Shown: in pieces, positions 15,925 to 24,658 of the stretch | Position numbering within the stretch: the stretch's first letter is position 1 | Layout: every line of letters starts with the position of its first letter | Assembly: GCA_023417785.1 (NCBI GenBank) | Contig: JAEZEH010000022.1 | Coordinates: 1-45,331, forward strand | DNA length: 45,331 bases | Source of the DNA: Bacteroidota bacterium | GTDB lineage: Bacteria; Bacteroidota; Bacteroidia; Cytophagales; Cyclobacteriaceae | Reading direction: 5' to 3' | Position numbers and translations under genes: made by a program | Notes under the pieces: model-generated | The model's input: the letters and a program-made list of their open reading frames with translations, nothing else | Told to the model about the DNA's origin: nothing | Databases searched by the model: none

Positions 15925-17633
15925 TGGCGAATCTTAATATCAGTTCTAAAAGCGAAAATACTTACGATGCCATTGTAGTAGGCTCGGGAATCAGCGGCGG
16001 ATGGGCAGCGAAGGAATTAACGGAGAAAGGGTTCAAAACGCTGGTTCTTGAACGCGGCAAGGACGTTAAGCACAACATTGACTATCCGACGACAAACATG
16101 ATGCCCTGGGAGTTCAAGCATCGCCTTGAAGTTCCTTATGAAATCCAGCAAGAGAATCCGGTTGTGAGTCGTTGCTATGCATTTCGCGAGGACGCTATGC
16201 ATTTCTTCGTGCGGGACAATGAACATCCGTATATCCAGGAAAAACCGTTTGACTGGATCCGTGGCTACCAGGTAGGTGGAAAATCATTACTATGGGCACG
16301 CCACACACAGCGGTGGAGTGATCTGGATTTCATCGGCCCGGCACGCGATGGGTTCGCCGTCGACTGGCCTATCCGTTATGCTGACCTGGCACCGTGGTAC
16401 AGCTACGTGGAAAAGTTCGCCGGGATTTCCGGAAACATGGATGGGCTGGCGGAATTACCCGATGGTGAATTTCTTCCTCCATACGAGCTTACTTGCGTGG
16501 AGAAGCATTTCAAGGAGCAGATGGCCAAACACTATGGAAATCGCCATGTGATCGTGGCGCGTTGTGCTCACTTGAGCAAACCCAATGAAATTCATATTCA
16601 GCAGGGGCGGGCCCAGTGTCAGAATCGAACCATTTGTCAGCGTGGTTGCCCCTTCGGCGGATACTTTAGCAGCAACTCGTCGACTCTACCCTGGGCGATG
16701 AAGACCGGTAATCTCACGCTTCGGCCTAATTCGGTGGTTCATTCGGTTATTTACGATGAACAAAAAGGTAAGGCCAGCGGCGTGCGTGTGGTCGATGCGT
16801 TGACAAAGGATACTGTTGAATATTATGCGCCGCTGATTTTTGTTAATGCCGGGGCGCTGAATACAAATTTGATTCTGCTTAACTCAGTTTCGAACCGTTT
16901 TCCCAATGGAATTGGTAACGACAATAGTTTGCTTGGCAAATACGTGGCATTCCATATTTATCGGGCGCGTATCAATGCGGTGGTTGAAGGGTTTGAGGAT
17001 TTTATTACCGAAGGAAAGCGTCCCACCAGTGGGTATATGCCACGATTCAGAAATCTTCACAAGCAGGAAACGGATTTCCTCCGCGGGTATGCCGTAGGCA
17101 TTGGTGCAGGCCGGTATGATGAACAGGGCCGTAACGGTGTTGGTACTACCTTAAAAGATAATCTGGCAAAAACGACGTGGGGCCCATGGCGAATCAACGG
17201 ACACATTATGGGCGAGACCATCCCGAAGGAAACCAATTATGTCGCCCTCGATTCAACTAAGGACGACTGGGGGATGCCGAAGCTCCGGATTTCCGTTGAC
17301 TACGACGACAACGACGAAAAGATGATCGCTGACTTTACGGAACAGCTTACCGAGATGTTTGAAAAGGCTGGATTCAAGGACATCCGAACGAGTGATTCAA
17401 AACAGGCTCCCGGCCTTGACATTCACGAAATGGGCGGTGTGCGGATGGGTAAGGACCCGAAAACATCATTGCTGAACAAGTGGCATCAGCTTCATCATTG
17501 CAAGAATGTTTTTGTAACGGATGGTGCATGCATGACTTCGACCTCCACACAAAATCCGTCGCTGACCTACATGGCTTTTGCGGCACGTGCGGTGGATTTC
17601 GCAGCGAAGGAAGTCGCCAAAGGAAATCTTTAG
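15924..17633 (+). CDS. GMC-family FAD oxidoreductase (first pair)
   Basis: Catalytic flavoprotein of 569 residues. The FAD-binding Rossmann motif is VVGSGISGGWAAKEL (18-32) with E43 closing the ribose site. The C-terminal GMC domain carries the likely catalytic pair H501, in HEMGGVRMG, and N544, in QNPSLTYMA. It lacks a signal peptide and is probably exported with the Tat-bearing subunit encoded just before it. Three cysteines, C232, C238 and C242, form CX5CX3C, resembling the cluster that binds 3Fe-4S in FAD-dependent glucose and fructose dehydrogenases. Likely substrates are sugars or glycosides, with oxidation at C1, C2 or C3; glycoside 3-dehydrogenases use this gene pair. Substrate and electron acceptor are inferred, not shown. 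Confidence 0.9.
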   Translation: MANLNISSKSENTYDAIVVGSGISGGWAAKELTEKGFKTLVLERGKDVKHNIDYPTTNMMPWEFKHRLEVPYEIQQENPVVSRCYAFREDAMHFFVRDNEHPYIQEKPFDWIRGYQVGGKSLLWARHTQRWSDLDFIGPARDGFAVDWPIRYADLAPWYSYVEKFAGISGNMDGLAELPDGEFLPPYELTCVEKHFKEQMAKHYGNRHVIVARCAHLSKPNEIHIQQGRAQCQNRTICQRGCPFGGYFSSNSSTLPWAMKTGNLTLRPNSVVHSVIYDEQKGKASGVRVVDALTKDTVEYYAPLIFVNAGALNTNLILLNSVSNRFPNGIGNDNSLLGKYVAFHIYRARINAVVEGFEDFITEGKRPTSGYMPRFRNLHKQETDFLRGYAVGIGAGRYDEQGRNGVGTTLKDNLAKTTWGPWRINGHIMGETIPKETNYVALDSTKDDWGMPKLRISVDYDDNDEKMIADFTEQLTEMFEKAGFKDIRTSDSKQAPGLDIHEMGGVRMGKDPKTSLLNKWHQLHHCKNVFVTDGACMTSTSTQNPSLTYMAFAARAVDFAAKEVAKGNL

Positions 17634-17765
17634 AAGGCGGTCCATAGCTTCGTCGCGGCAGGATGTGTTCGTGTGCGTCAGCCAGACATTATTTTTTCCG
17701 TCGCCGGCATTTGCAGCTCCCGGAAATTGTCGCGTAATTAAACCTAAATTCCGCACTACCCTATT

Positions 17766-19502
17766 ATGGCATCATTTCAGATCAAAGAATCTCGAGATAC
17801 GTATGACGTTTGTATAATCGGATCCGGAGCTGCAGGCGGTATGAGTGCTTATACACTCGCGAACGCGGGTGTTAAAGTCGTCATGCTTGAAGCCGGTCCG
17901 ATGTACGACCCCGCGAAAAATGTAACACAATTGAAGTGGCCTTACGAATCGCCACGACGTGGAGCAAGCACCAAGCATCGCCCATTTGGTGATTTTGATG
18001 CCTCGTATGGAGGTTGGGAAATCGACGGTGAACCCTATACACATAAGGGCGGAACAAAGTTCGATTGGTTTCGTTCGCGCATGCTTGGAGGACGAACCAA
18101 TCACTGGGGCCGCATCTCCCTGCGTTTCGGTCCGAACGATTTCAAACGAAGAAGCATCGATGGGTTGGGCGACGACTGGCCTATCAGTTACGATGACGTG
18201 AAGCCGTGGTACGACAAGGTAGACCAACTCATCGGGGTATTCGGAAGCGTTGAAGGTATACACAATGAACCCGATGGTATCTTCCTTCCACCGCCAAAAC
18301 CCAGGCTGCATGAAATGTTTATTAAGGAAGCCGGGACGTCTCTTGGCATCCCTGTGATTCCATCGCGTCTTTCGATTCTCACGAAGGCCATCCACAATCG
18401 TGGCCAGTGTTTCTACTGCTCTCAATGTAACCGTGGCTGTACCGTTTATGGCGACTTTTCTTCGTCATCGGTGCTGGTTAAGCCAGCGCTTGCTACCGGG
18501 AATCTCGACGTTATCCCCAATGCAATGGCGCGTGAGGTACTGACAGACGAAAATGGTAAGGCCACTGGTGTGTCCTATGTCAATAAGGATGATCTTCAGG
18601 AGCATGTTGTTCGTGCACGGGTGATTGTACTCGCCGCGAGTGCCTGCGAATCGGCGCGCTTGCTTCTGAATTCGAAATCGTCACGCTATCCAAATGGTCT
18701 GGCCAACTCCAGCAATGTGGTGGGCAAGTACCTTCACGATTCCACGGGATCGTCGATGTCGGGTTTCCTCCCGAAACTTGCCGGACGGAAACGCTATAAC
18801 GAAGACGGTGTCGGCGGTATGCATGTATACACACCGTGGTGGCTTGACAACAAAAAACTTGATTTTCCGCGCGGATACCATATCGAATACGGGGGCGGGA
18901 TGGGAATGCCCGGCTATGGATTTGGCTTCGGTATGCAAAATGTAAACGGCAAATTCCCCGCCCGCGACGGCAAGCAGAAGCCTGCAGGTGGCTACGGCGC
19001 CTCACTAAAGGACGACTATCGATATTTCTATGGAGCGTCATTCGGGATGGCCGGCCGCGGCGAAGCAGTGGCACGCGAGGATAATTACTGCGAGATTGAT
19101 CCTGACACCGTTGACAAGTGGGGTATTCCCGCGCTTCGATTCCACTACAAGTGGAGCGACCACGAAGTGAAACAGGCGAAACACATGCAGGATACTTTTG
19201 AAGAGATCATTCACAAGATGGGTGCTGTAATTACGTCCACCAAAGGAGACGCATCCAACGACTATGGACTCGCTGCCCCGGGCCGGATTATTCATGAAGT
19301 CGGTACCACGAGAATGGGTGACAATCCAAAGAGATCGGTTCTCAATAAATTCAATCAGGCACATGATTGCAAAAATTTATTCGTAATGGATGGCGGAGCT
19401 TTCGTTTCACAGGCGGATAAGAATCCTACATGGACCATCCTAGCGCTTTCCATGCGCGCATCCGAATACATGATCGATGAAATGAAAAAGCAAAACATCT
19501 AG
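17766..19502 (+). CDS. GMC-family FAD oxidoreductase (second pair)
   Basis: A second 578-residue GMC flavoprotein, clearly related to but distinct from the first. The FAD motif is IIGSGAAGGMSAYTLA (17-32). The likely catalytic residues are H510 in IIHEVGTTRMG and N553 in KNPTWTILA. It also carries the cysteine cluster, C215, C221 and C225 spaced CX5CX3C, with an additional C218 between them. There is no signal peptide. The start follows a 132-base gap after the first GMC gene, and the matching subunit 3 gene lies immediately downstream instead of upstream. The two pairs probably form separate complexes with different substrates. A polyol or sugar dehydrogenase is the safe general call; glycoside 3-oxidation is a hypothesis. 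Confidence 0.9.
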   Translation: MASFQIKESRDTYDVCIIGSGAAGGMSAYTLANAGVKVVMLEAGPMYDPAKNVTQLKWPYESPRRGASTKHRPFGDFDASYGGWEIDGEPYTHKGGTKFDWFRSRMLGGRTNHWGRISLRFGPNDFKRRSIDGLGDDWPISYDDVKPWYDKVDQLIGVFGSVEGIHNEPDGIFLPPPKPRLHEMFIKEAGTSLGIPVIPSRLSILTKAIHNRGQCFYCSQCNRGCTVYGDFSSSSVLVKPALATGNLDVIPNAMAREVLTDENGKATGVSYVNKDDLQEHVVRARVIVLAASACESARLLLNSKSSRYPNGLANSSNVVGKYLHDSTGSSMSGFLPKLAGRKRYNEDGVGGMHVYTPWWLDNKKLDFPRGYHIEYGGGMGMPGYGFGFGMQNVNGKFPARDGKQKPAGGYGASLKDDYRYFYGASFGMAGRGEAVAREDNYCEIDPDTVDKWGIPALRFHYKWSDHEVKQAKHMQDTFEEIIHKMGAVITSTKGDASNDYGLAAPGRIIHEVGTTRMGDNPKRSVLNKFNQAHDCKNLFVMDGGAFVSQADKNPTWTILALSMRASEYMIDEMKKQNI

Positions 19503-19506
19503 TCTT

Positions 19507-20160
19507 ATGGACAGACGAAAGTATCTCAAGTCAATGACCATCGGAGCCGTGGGGGCCGGTGTTATTTTTCAGGCGTGTAACGATAAGACTGAACCCAAGA
19601 TGGTTGAGTCGCCCAAATTTTCCATCGACCGTTATCGCGATGAAGTTGAACGTGAGGAGCAACTTAATAATGAAAAGGATTTTTTCACTGAGCATGAAAT
19701 GAAAACGATTCGCATGCTTGCTGATATCATTATTCCAGCTGACGATGTATCTGGAAGCGCATCCGACGCCGGCGTTCCGGATTTTATAAGTTTCATCGTT
19801 AAGGATATGCCGTACCATCAGCTTCCAATGCGCGGTGGATTGAAGTGGCTGGACGTGCATTGTCTCCGGCAATATGGCAAAGCGTTCGTTGATTGTTCCG
19901 ATGAACAGCAGGTTGAAGTGGTTGATCAGATTGCGTATCCCGCATCGGCTCCTCCGGAAATGCAGCAAGGAGTCGCATTCTTCAACCGCATGCGCGACCT
20001 CACCGCGACAGGGTTCTTTACATCAAAGATTGGTCTTGCTGATCTCGGTTACGTCGGTAACAGGCCTAATCAATGGAACGGTGTGCCAGACGAAGTGCTT
20101 GCCCAATACGGAATCAAGTACGACGACCGGACCAATGAGATTTCGGTAAAGTACACATGA
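19507..20160 (+). CDS. Gluconate 2-dehydrogenase subunit 3-like Tat lipoprotein (second pair)
   Basis: Predicted 217-residue partner of the second GMC flavoprotein. It begins MDRRKYLKSMTIGAVGAG, a twin-arginine signal, and ends the signal with FQAC (C24), again compatible with a lipid anchor. The mature protein is helical; the segment FFTEHEMKTIRMLADIIIPA is characteristic of the subunit 3 family and aligns by eye with EEELLGTIASTLVPL in the first partner. Only four bases separate it from the preceding stop, so the two genes are one transcript. It is longer than the first partner and has an extra C-terminal tail rich in Gly, Asn and Trp (about 175-217). No haem-binding CXXCH motif is seen here or nearby. 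Confidence 0.85.
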   Translation: MDRRKYLKSMTIGAVGAGVIFQACNDKTEPKMVESPKFSIDRYRDEVEREEQLNNEKDFFTEHEMKTIRMLADIIIPADDVSGSASDAGVPDFISFIVKDMPYHQLPMRGGLKWLDVHCLRQYGKAFVDCSDEQQVEVVDQIAYPASAPPEMQQGVAFFNRMRDLTATGFFTSKIGLADLGYVGNRPNQWNGVPDEVLAQYGIKYDDRTNEISVKYT

Positions 20161-20257
20161 TTATCCAACGCTTTCTTCGACGAACTTACCTGCGTTCTGC
20201 GAATCTTTCGACCACGTATTCCTGACGACGTAAGATTACCTGAGAATCGTTGGATAA
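20161..20257. repeat. 97-base segment bounded by 10-bp inverted repeats
   Basis: TTATCCAACG at 20161-20170 and its exact complement CGTTGGATAA at 20248-20257 enclose 77 bases. A second, shorter inverted pair (CTTAC and GTAAG) lies inside. The segment starts directly after the stop of the second subunit 3 gene and ends 41 bases before the DUF5916 start. It could be a long-stem terminator-like structure or a small inserted element. No T-run follows. Confidence 0.35.
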
Positions 20258-20298
20258 ATTCGGTTGATTAGGTGTGGAATTACCACGTTATTAGATGC

Positions 20299-22767
20299 AT
20301 GAGGCACTTTCTGTTTGTCTTATTTACGATCCTTTGTACATCATCTTATAGTCAGTCCGATAAGCCCCAAAACAAACGTGTGCAAAAAGCAATTCGCGTC
20401 GATCACGCTCCTAAGATCGATGGGGTTCTTGACGAAAATCTATGGAACACAAAGACGGAGCGCCACCACTTCATTCAGTATCAACCTGCCAATGGAACGC
20501 CATCACCATTTGAAACAACCGTTCAAATAATTTACACTGACAAAGCCTTATACATAGCAGCGCGGCTTTTTGACCCTAATCCCACTAAAATATTACATGA
20601 ATTCGGAGGCCGCGACGACATGGGGCGTAATGCAGATTGGTTTGGAATCGTACTTGATCCATACAACAGCGGTATCAGTGCCTTTACGTTTTTCGTCTCC
20701 GCCGCCGGGGTTCAGAGTGACTATTACCTTACGGGAAATTTCTGGGATTCGAGCTGGGATGCCGTTTGGAACAGCGCCGTTAGCAGGAATGAGGAAGGCT
20801 GGACTGTAGAAATGGAAATACCATACTACGCTATTCGTTTTCCCCGGCAGGATGTCCAGGAATGGGGTGTGAACTTCTTTCGAAGTGTCAGGCGCAACCA
20901 GGAAGAGGCGTATTGGAATCCAGTCGATAACTCAATACAGGGAGTAGTGAACCAGTCTGGCGTTCTGCTGGGTATTGAAAAAATTCAACCACCGTTGAGA
21001 CTGTCTTTCTCGCCTTATGTGACGTCAATCTACAACCACGCCGAGGAATCGGGCGAGGCCGACCTTTCACTAACGGGAGGGATGGACGTCAAGTACGGCA
21101 TCAACGAAAGTTATACGCTTGATATGAGTCTGGTACCCGACTTCAGTCAGGTCCAGTCTGACAACGTAGTGCTAAACCTCTCCGCTTTTGAAGTACGCTT
21201 CAACGAAAACCGGCAATTTTTCACGGAAGGAACCGAGTTGTTCAACAAGGGAAACTTGTTTTATTCCCGGCGTGTAGGGGCGACGTTTGGAGAAATTGAC
21301 TTCGATGAGGACAAGGAAGAAATCGTCAGCCGCCCAACGGCAGCCAATCTCCTGAATGCTACCAAGATTTCAGGGCGGAACAAAAAGGGCCTCGGCCTCG
21401 GATTCTTTAATGCAGTCACGAACAAGACGCATGCGCGGATTCGACATACTGAATTTGGAACCGAACGCACGGTTGAGGTGGACCCAGTAACCAATTTCAA
21501 CGTAGTGGTGATTGATCAGAATCTGAAGAATAATTCCAATCTCAATTTCACAAACGCAAGCGTGATGCGTGCCAATGGAGGCGACGACGCGAATGTGACG
21601 GGTGGATCTGTTCTGCTGAACGACAGAACGCTTCGGTATCGCGTACGTATGCTTGGATCCGTAAGTAATATAGCCCGAAGAAACCCGACTGACACCAACG
21701 GTGACGACACGGGCTACAAATACACGCTGGAAGCCGCCAAGGTGAGTGGTACCTGGCAATACGGGCTTAACCGAACTGTAGAGACGAAGAATTACCAGAT
21801 CAACGACCTCGGTTACCTGAGGGCCCCTAACGAAGTATCCCACTACGGTTGGATGCGCTATTCGGTGTTCAAACCCAGGGGAATATTTAATCGCTTCAAT
21901 ACGTATCTGTCTTTCTTTCATGATCAGTTGTTTTCGCCCCGCGAGTTCAGTGCGCTTGATATCAGTGCCAGTAGCTATGCACAGTTCCGGAATTTCTGGG
22001 CGATGAGCGTTAGCTACGGGTTCAGACCAGTCCAATCCTTCGACTACTTTGAGCCGCGAACCGATGGCTATTTCGTCGCACTGCCGACTTCCCGAAGCTA
22101 TAGCCTGTCATTTGAAAGCGATTCACGAAAGCCTCTCAAAGGCAATTTTTACGGTGGGCGATGGCTGCGTGAAGATTGGGATCAGCAATCCGGCTGGATG
22201 GGACTTTTTCTCCGTTACAGGGTAAGTAATAAGCTTTCGGTAAATGTCGAAGTAAATGGCGAAGCCAATCTGGGAAGCCGCGGATATGTGGCCAATCAGG
22301 AGAATGAAGAGTACGGTGAAGATGAAATAATTTTTGGCAGGCGAAACATCAGAACTGCGAGTAACGTCGCCGGAATCAACTACACCTTCAACAACAAGAT
22401 GGGGCTTAATTTCAGGCTAAGGCACTACTGGAGCAAAGTGAAGTATAATACCTTTTATAAACTCAGTCGAAACGGCGAACTTGGTGACAGCGAATACACG
22501 GGTATCGACGAGTCAGGTGAACATATTCATGATACAAATTTCAATGCGGTTAATATTGATGTGGTATACTTCCTCCAGGTGGCCCCGGGATCATTTTTAA
22601 ACCTGGTATGGAAAGACGCGATCCAATCGCTGACAAATCACGCCACGCTGGATTATTTCTCCAGTTACCGTCAGGCGATGCATGCTCCACAGACCAATAA
22701 TGTTTCTGTGCGTTTTACGTATTTCATTGATTATCTCAGCTTGAAGAAATCTGTGTCGCGATCCTGA
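20299..22767 (+). CDS. DUF5916 outer-membrane protein with CBM9-like N-terminus
   Basis: Predicted 822-residue exported protein. The ATG at 20299 starts a signal peptide ending SSYSQ. Residues about 25-215, beginning AIRVDHAPKIDGVLDENLWN and including YTDKALYIAARLFD, are the carbohydrate-binding family 9-like domain found in this family. The remainder matches the DUF5916 type: SLVPDFSQVQSDNVVLNLS followed by FNENRQFFTEGTELF is a hallmark. The C-terminal half has the alternating aromatic pattern of an outer-membrane barrel and ends in FTYFIDYLSL. The family has no established function; a role in binding or passing glycans or peptides is speculation. It follows the GMC pairs after 138 bases and may be co-regulated with them. 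Confidence 0.88.
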   Translation: MRHFLFVLFTILCTSSYSQSDKPQNKRVQKAIRVDHAPKIDGVLDENLWNTKTERHHFIQYQPANGTPSPFETTVQIIYTDKALYIAARLFDPNPTKILHEFGGRDDMGRNADWFGIVLDPYNSGISAFTFFVSAAGVQSDYYLTGNFWDSSWDAVWNSAVSRNEEGWTVEMEIPYYAIRFPRQDVQEWGVNFFRSVRRNQEEAYWNPVDNSIQGVVNQSGVLLGIEKIQPPLRLSFSPYVTSIYNHAEESGEADLSLTGGMDVKYGINESYTLDMSLVPDFSQVQSDNVVLNLSAFEVRFNENRQFFTEGTELFNKGNLFYSRRVGATFGEIDFDEDKEEIVSRPTAANLLNATKISGRNKKGLGLGFFNAVTNKTHARIRHTEFGTERTVEVDPVTNFNVVVIDQNLKNNSNLNFTNASVMRANGGDDANVTGGSVLLNDRTLRYRVRMLGSVSNIARRNPTDTNGDDTGYKYTLEAAKVSGTWQYGLNRTVETKNYQINDLGYLRAPNEVSHYGWMRYSVFKPRGIFNRFNTYLSFFHDQLFSPREFSALDISASSYAQFRNFWAMSVSYGFRPVQSFDYFEPRTDGYFVALPTSRSYSLSFESDSRKPLKGNFYGGRWLREDWDQQSGWMGLFLRYRVSNKLSVNVEVNGEANLGSRGYVANQENEEYGEDEIIFGRRNIRTASNVAGINYTFNNKMGLNFRLRHYWSKVKYNTFYKLSRNGELGDSEYTGIDESGEHIHDTNFNAVNIDVVYFLQVAPGSFLNLVWKDAIQSLTNHATLDYFSSYRQAMHAPQTNNVSVRFTYFIDYLSLKKSVSRS

Positions 22768-23090
22768 GCGACGTCCATTGTCATACTGACATTCAGGTAA
22801 AGGTCCTCTTCAACTTCCCCGGCTGCGACGTACACTTCCCGATCGCATAAATGGCTACTTCAATGGTTTCTTTGATATACGTCGGATAAGGAGGCGCCAA
22901 TTCGTTCGGTTAGTCTCGGGCGCTTCGAGAGTTATCCCCTGAGATGCGATTGTCCGATTTGTAATACTATCAATTGAGGTATTCGACGAGTAGCCGTAAC
23001 GTGGTGTGTTGCGATTGCTTTAATGCCTGGATAAGTCACGTCAGGCATTTGGATTTAGTTAAGCGAAACGGATAGCTAAATGGAAGCAAG
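22768..23090. other. Intergenic region before the sugar dehydrogenase gene
   Basis: No supported gene. The main structure is an 8-bp perfect hairpin (AATGCCTG at 23022-23029 with CAGGCATT at 23042-23049, twelve-base loop), about 40 bases before the next start codon, with no T-run. It could be an operator or a leader hairpin. Short minus-strand open frames occur but do not join into a recognisable protein. Confidence 0.5.
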
Positions 23091-24275
23091 ATGAAGAAAA
23101 GTTTATTGGATTTCGGTCGGTTCCTTTGGAAAGGTGTCGGCCCTTTTTGTATCATATTGATTAGTCTCACCGCATGTGAAGACTGGTTTGAAGATGATGA
23201 CGATGACGACGGGCCCGATCGCCATAGGATTGGCCGAAACTGGGTCGAGAAAATTGATACGCCGTGGGAAATGGCGTTTGCTCCTGATGGATCTATGTTC
23301 GTGACACAACGGCCCGGATCGATTTCGATCATTGAAAACGGTAACCTGAAAAACTGGCTGAAACTTGACTCAGTGGTTGAGGAAGTGGGAGAGTCGGGAT
23401 TGTTCGGGATCGAAATTGATCCTGCGTACGAGCAGAACGGCTATGTCTACTTCGGATATACTTATGCTGCTCAACAGTCTCCGCTTCGTCTCGTGAACAA
23501 AATCGTCCGGTATCGTAATGACAACGGTTCGCCGGTGTTTGATAAAGTGCTTATCGACGGAATTCCGGGAAATCATCTCCACAATATCGGGGCGTTTGAG
23601 TTTGGTCCGGACGGGATGTTGTATGTAACCGCCGGTGAAATCTATCAGCCTGAGCTTGCCCAGGACCCAGCCTCGCTGAACGGAAAGATATTACGCATGA
23701 CGGCTGAAGGGGAGGTCCCTTCGGATAATCCGTTTCCCGGATCCTATGTTTTCTCTCTCGGTCATCGCAACCCACAGGGTATTGCTTTTCAACCGGGGAC
23801 GAACACATTGTGGTCAACAGAGCATGGTCCTTCCGAGGATCAGGGATGCTGTCTGGATGAAATCAACCGCATTGTGGCCGGAGGGAACTACGGCTGGCCA
23901 ATTATCAGAGGAAATGAAGTTCAGGAAGGTTTGATTACGCCGGCGTATCACAGTGGCGACACAACTACGTGGGCGCCAACCGGTGGATTCTTCGTTACAC
24001 AAGGTGAATGGGAAGGTTCATTGCTTTTCACCGGATTGCGCGGACAAGCGCTATACCGCGCAGTGTTCAATGCATCTGATCCAAATCAGATAGATACTGT
24101 GGAGCGATATCTTTATCAGGCTTTCGGCCGACTTAGAAACGTCGCGGAAGGCCCTGATGGGAAAATTTACATCGCTGTCAGCAATCAGGATGGCAGGGGT
24201 GACCCATTAACCATCGATGACCGCATCGTCGTGCTGACGCAGGATGAAATCCGGCAACATCCATCGCCATGGTAG
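23091..24275 (+). CDS. PQQ-type glucose/sorbosone dehydrogenase-fold lipoprotein
   Basis: Predicted 394-residue secreted lipoprotein. The signal ends in lipobox LTAC (C29) and is followed by an acidic linker with six aspartates in a row (35-40). The rest is the six-bladed GSDH propeller of soluble aldose dehydrogenases: TPWEMAFAPDGSMFVTQRPG in blade 1, GIEIDPAYEQNGYVYFGYT, the likely catalytic-site His at 164 in NHLHNIGAFEFGPDG, and GHRNPQGIAFQPGTNTLW. The CCLDEINRI segment replaces the usual DEIN context but retains the Asp-Glu pair. Such enzymes oxidise aldoses using PQQ and pass electrons to a carrier. PQQ synthesis genes are not in the window. It has its own strong terminator. Confidence 0.85.
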   Translation: MKKSLLDFGRFLWKGVGPFCIILISLTACEDWFEDDDDDDGPDRHRIGRNWVEKIDTPWEMAFAPDGSMFVTQRPGSISIIENGNLKNWLKLDSVVEEVGESGLFGIEIDPAYEQNGYVYFGYTYAAQQSPLRLVNKIVRYRNDNGSPVFDKVLIDGIPGNHLHNIGAFEFGPDGMLYVTAGEIYQPELAQDPASLNGKILRMTAEGEVPSDNPFPGSYVFSLGHRNPQGIAFQPGTNTLWSTEHGPSEDQGCCLDEINRIVAGGNYGWPIIRGNEVQEGLITPAYHSGDTTTWAPTGGFFVTQGEWEGSLLFTGLRGQALYRAVFNASDPNQIDTVERYLYQAFGRLRNVAEGPDGKIYIAVSNQDGRGDPLTIDDRIVVLTQDEIRQHPSPW

Positions 24276-24293
24276 TGGCGTCGCAAAACAATA

Positions 24294-24323
24294 GGGAATG
24301 CAACCTCAGCATTCCCTTTTCTT
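24294..24323 (+). terminator. Rho-independent terminator after the sugar dehydrogenase gene
   Basis: GGGAATGC (24294-24301) and GCATTCCC (24309-24316) form a perfect 8-bp stem with a seven-base loop, followed by TTTTCTT at 24317-24323. It lies 18 bases after the stop codon. Confidence 0.9.
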
Positions 24324-24658
24324 ATCCGGACTATGATCTACTACCCGATCGGTCGCACATCGTACCGAGACACTACAGGATAATTGTCTCCATTTAAAAA
24401 ACGTCCTTCAATTTACGATGACGCGTGAGCAATGATGTCTTTGTTGCCCCGCTGTCCGCAAAAAGAGGAGCGGCTCTTTGCAGGGAGGATATGCCGCTGA
24501 CAAATGGGGCTGGCCATACCCGCTAATGTCTTTGGATTAGTGGAGTAATTTGAAGATCTTATGGCCGCCGGGTCAAACGTGTGCTCGTACACATTGCAAG
24601 AAAGTGCAGGACAGTTTTTTGAGGGCGGCGCAGCAATTTTAAATCTGAACGTATAAGT
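24324..24658. other. Intergenic region upstream of the rhamnose aldolase gene
   Basis: No gene seen. Two palindromes lie in the last 140 bases: a 7-bp-arm inverted repeat around CTAAT (24521-24527) and ATTAG (24536-24542, one mismatched pair), and GTGTGC/GTACAC at 24579-24592, 67 bases before the start codon. They are candidate operators for the aldolase gene but do not resemble the site upstream of the GntR regulator. Confidence 0.4.

Noticed and set aside
17772..18425. 217-codon antisense frame inside the second GMC gene
   Set aside because: Shadow of a strongly supported gene, no domain and no signal.
21370..22035. 221-codon antisense frame inside the DUF5916 gene
   Set aside because: Shadow of a well supported coding region.
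22790..23040. Possible decayed minus-strand gene before the sugar dehydrogenase gene
   Set aside because: Two short open stretches in different frames look protein-like, but each is under 55 codons, they match nothing I recognise, and joining them needs an assumed frameshift.
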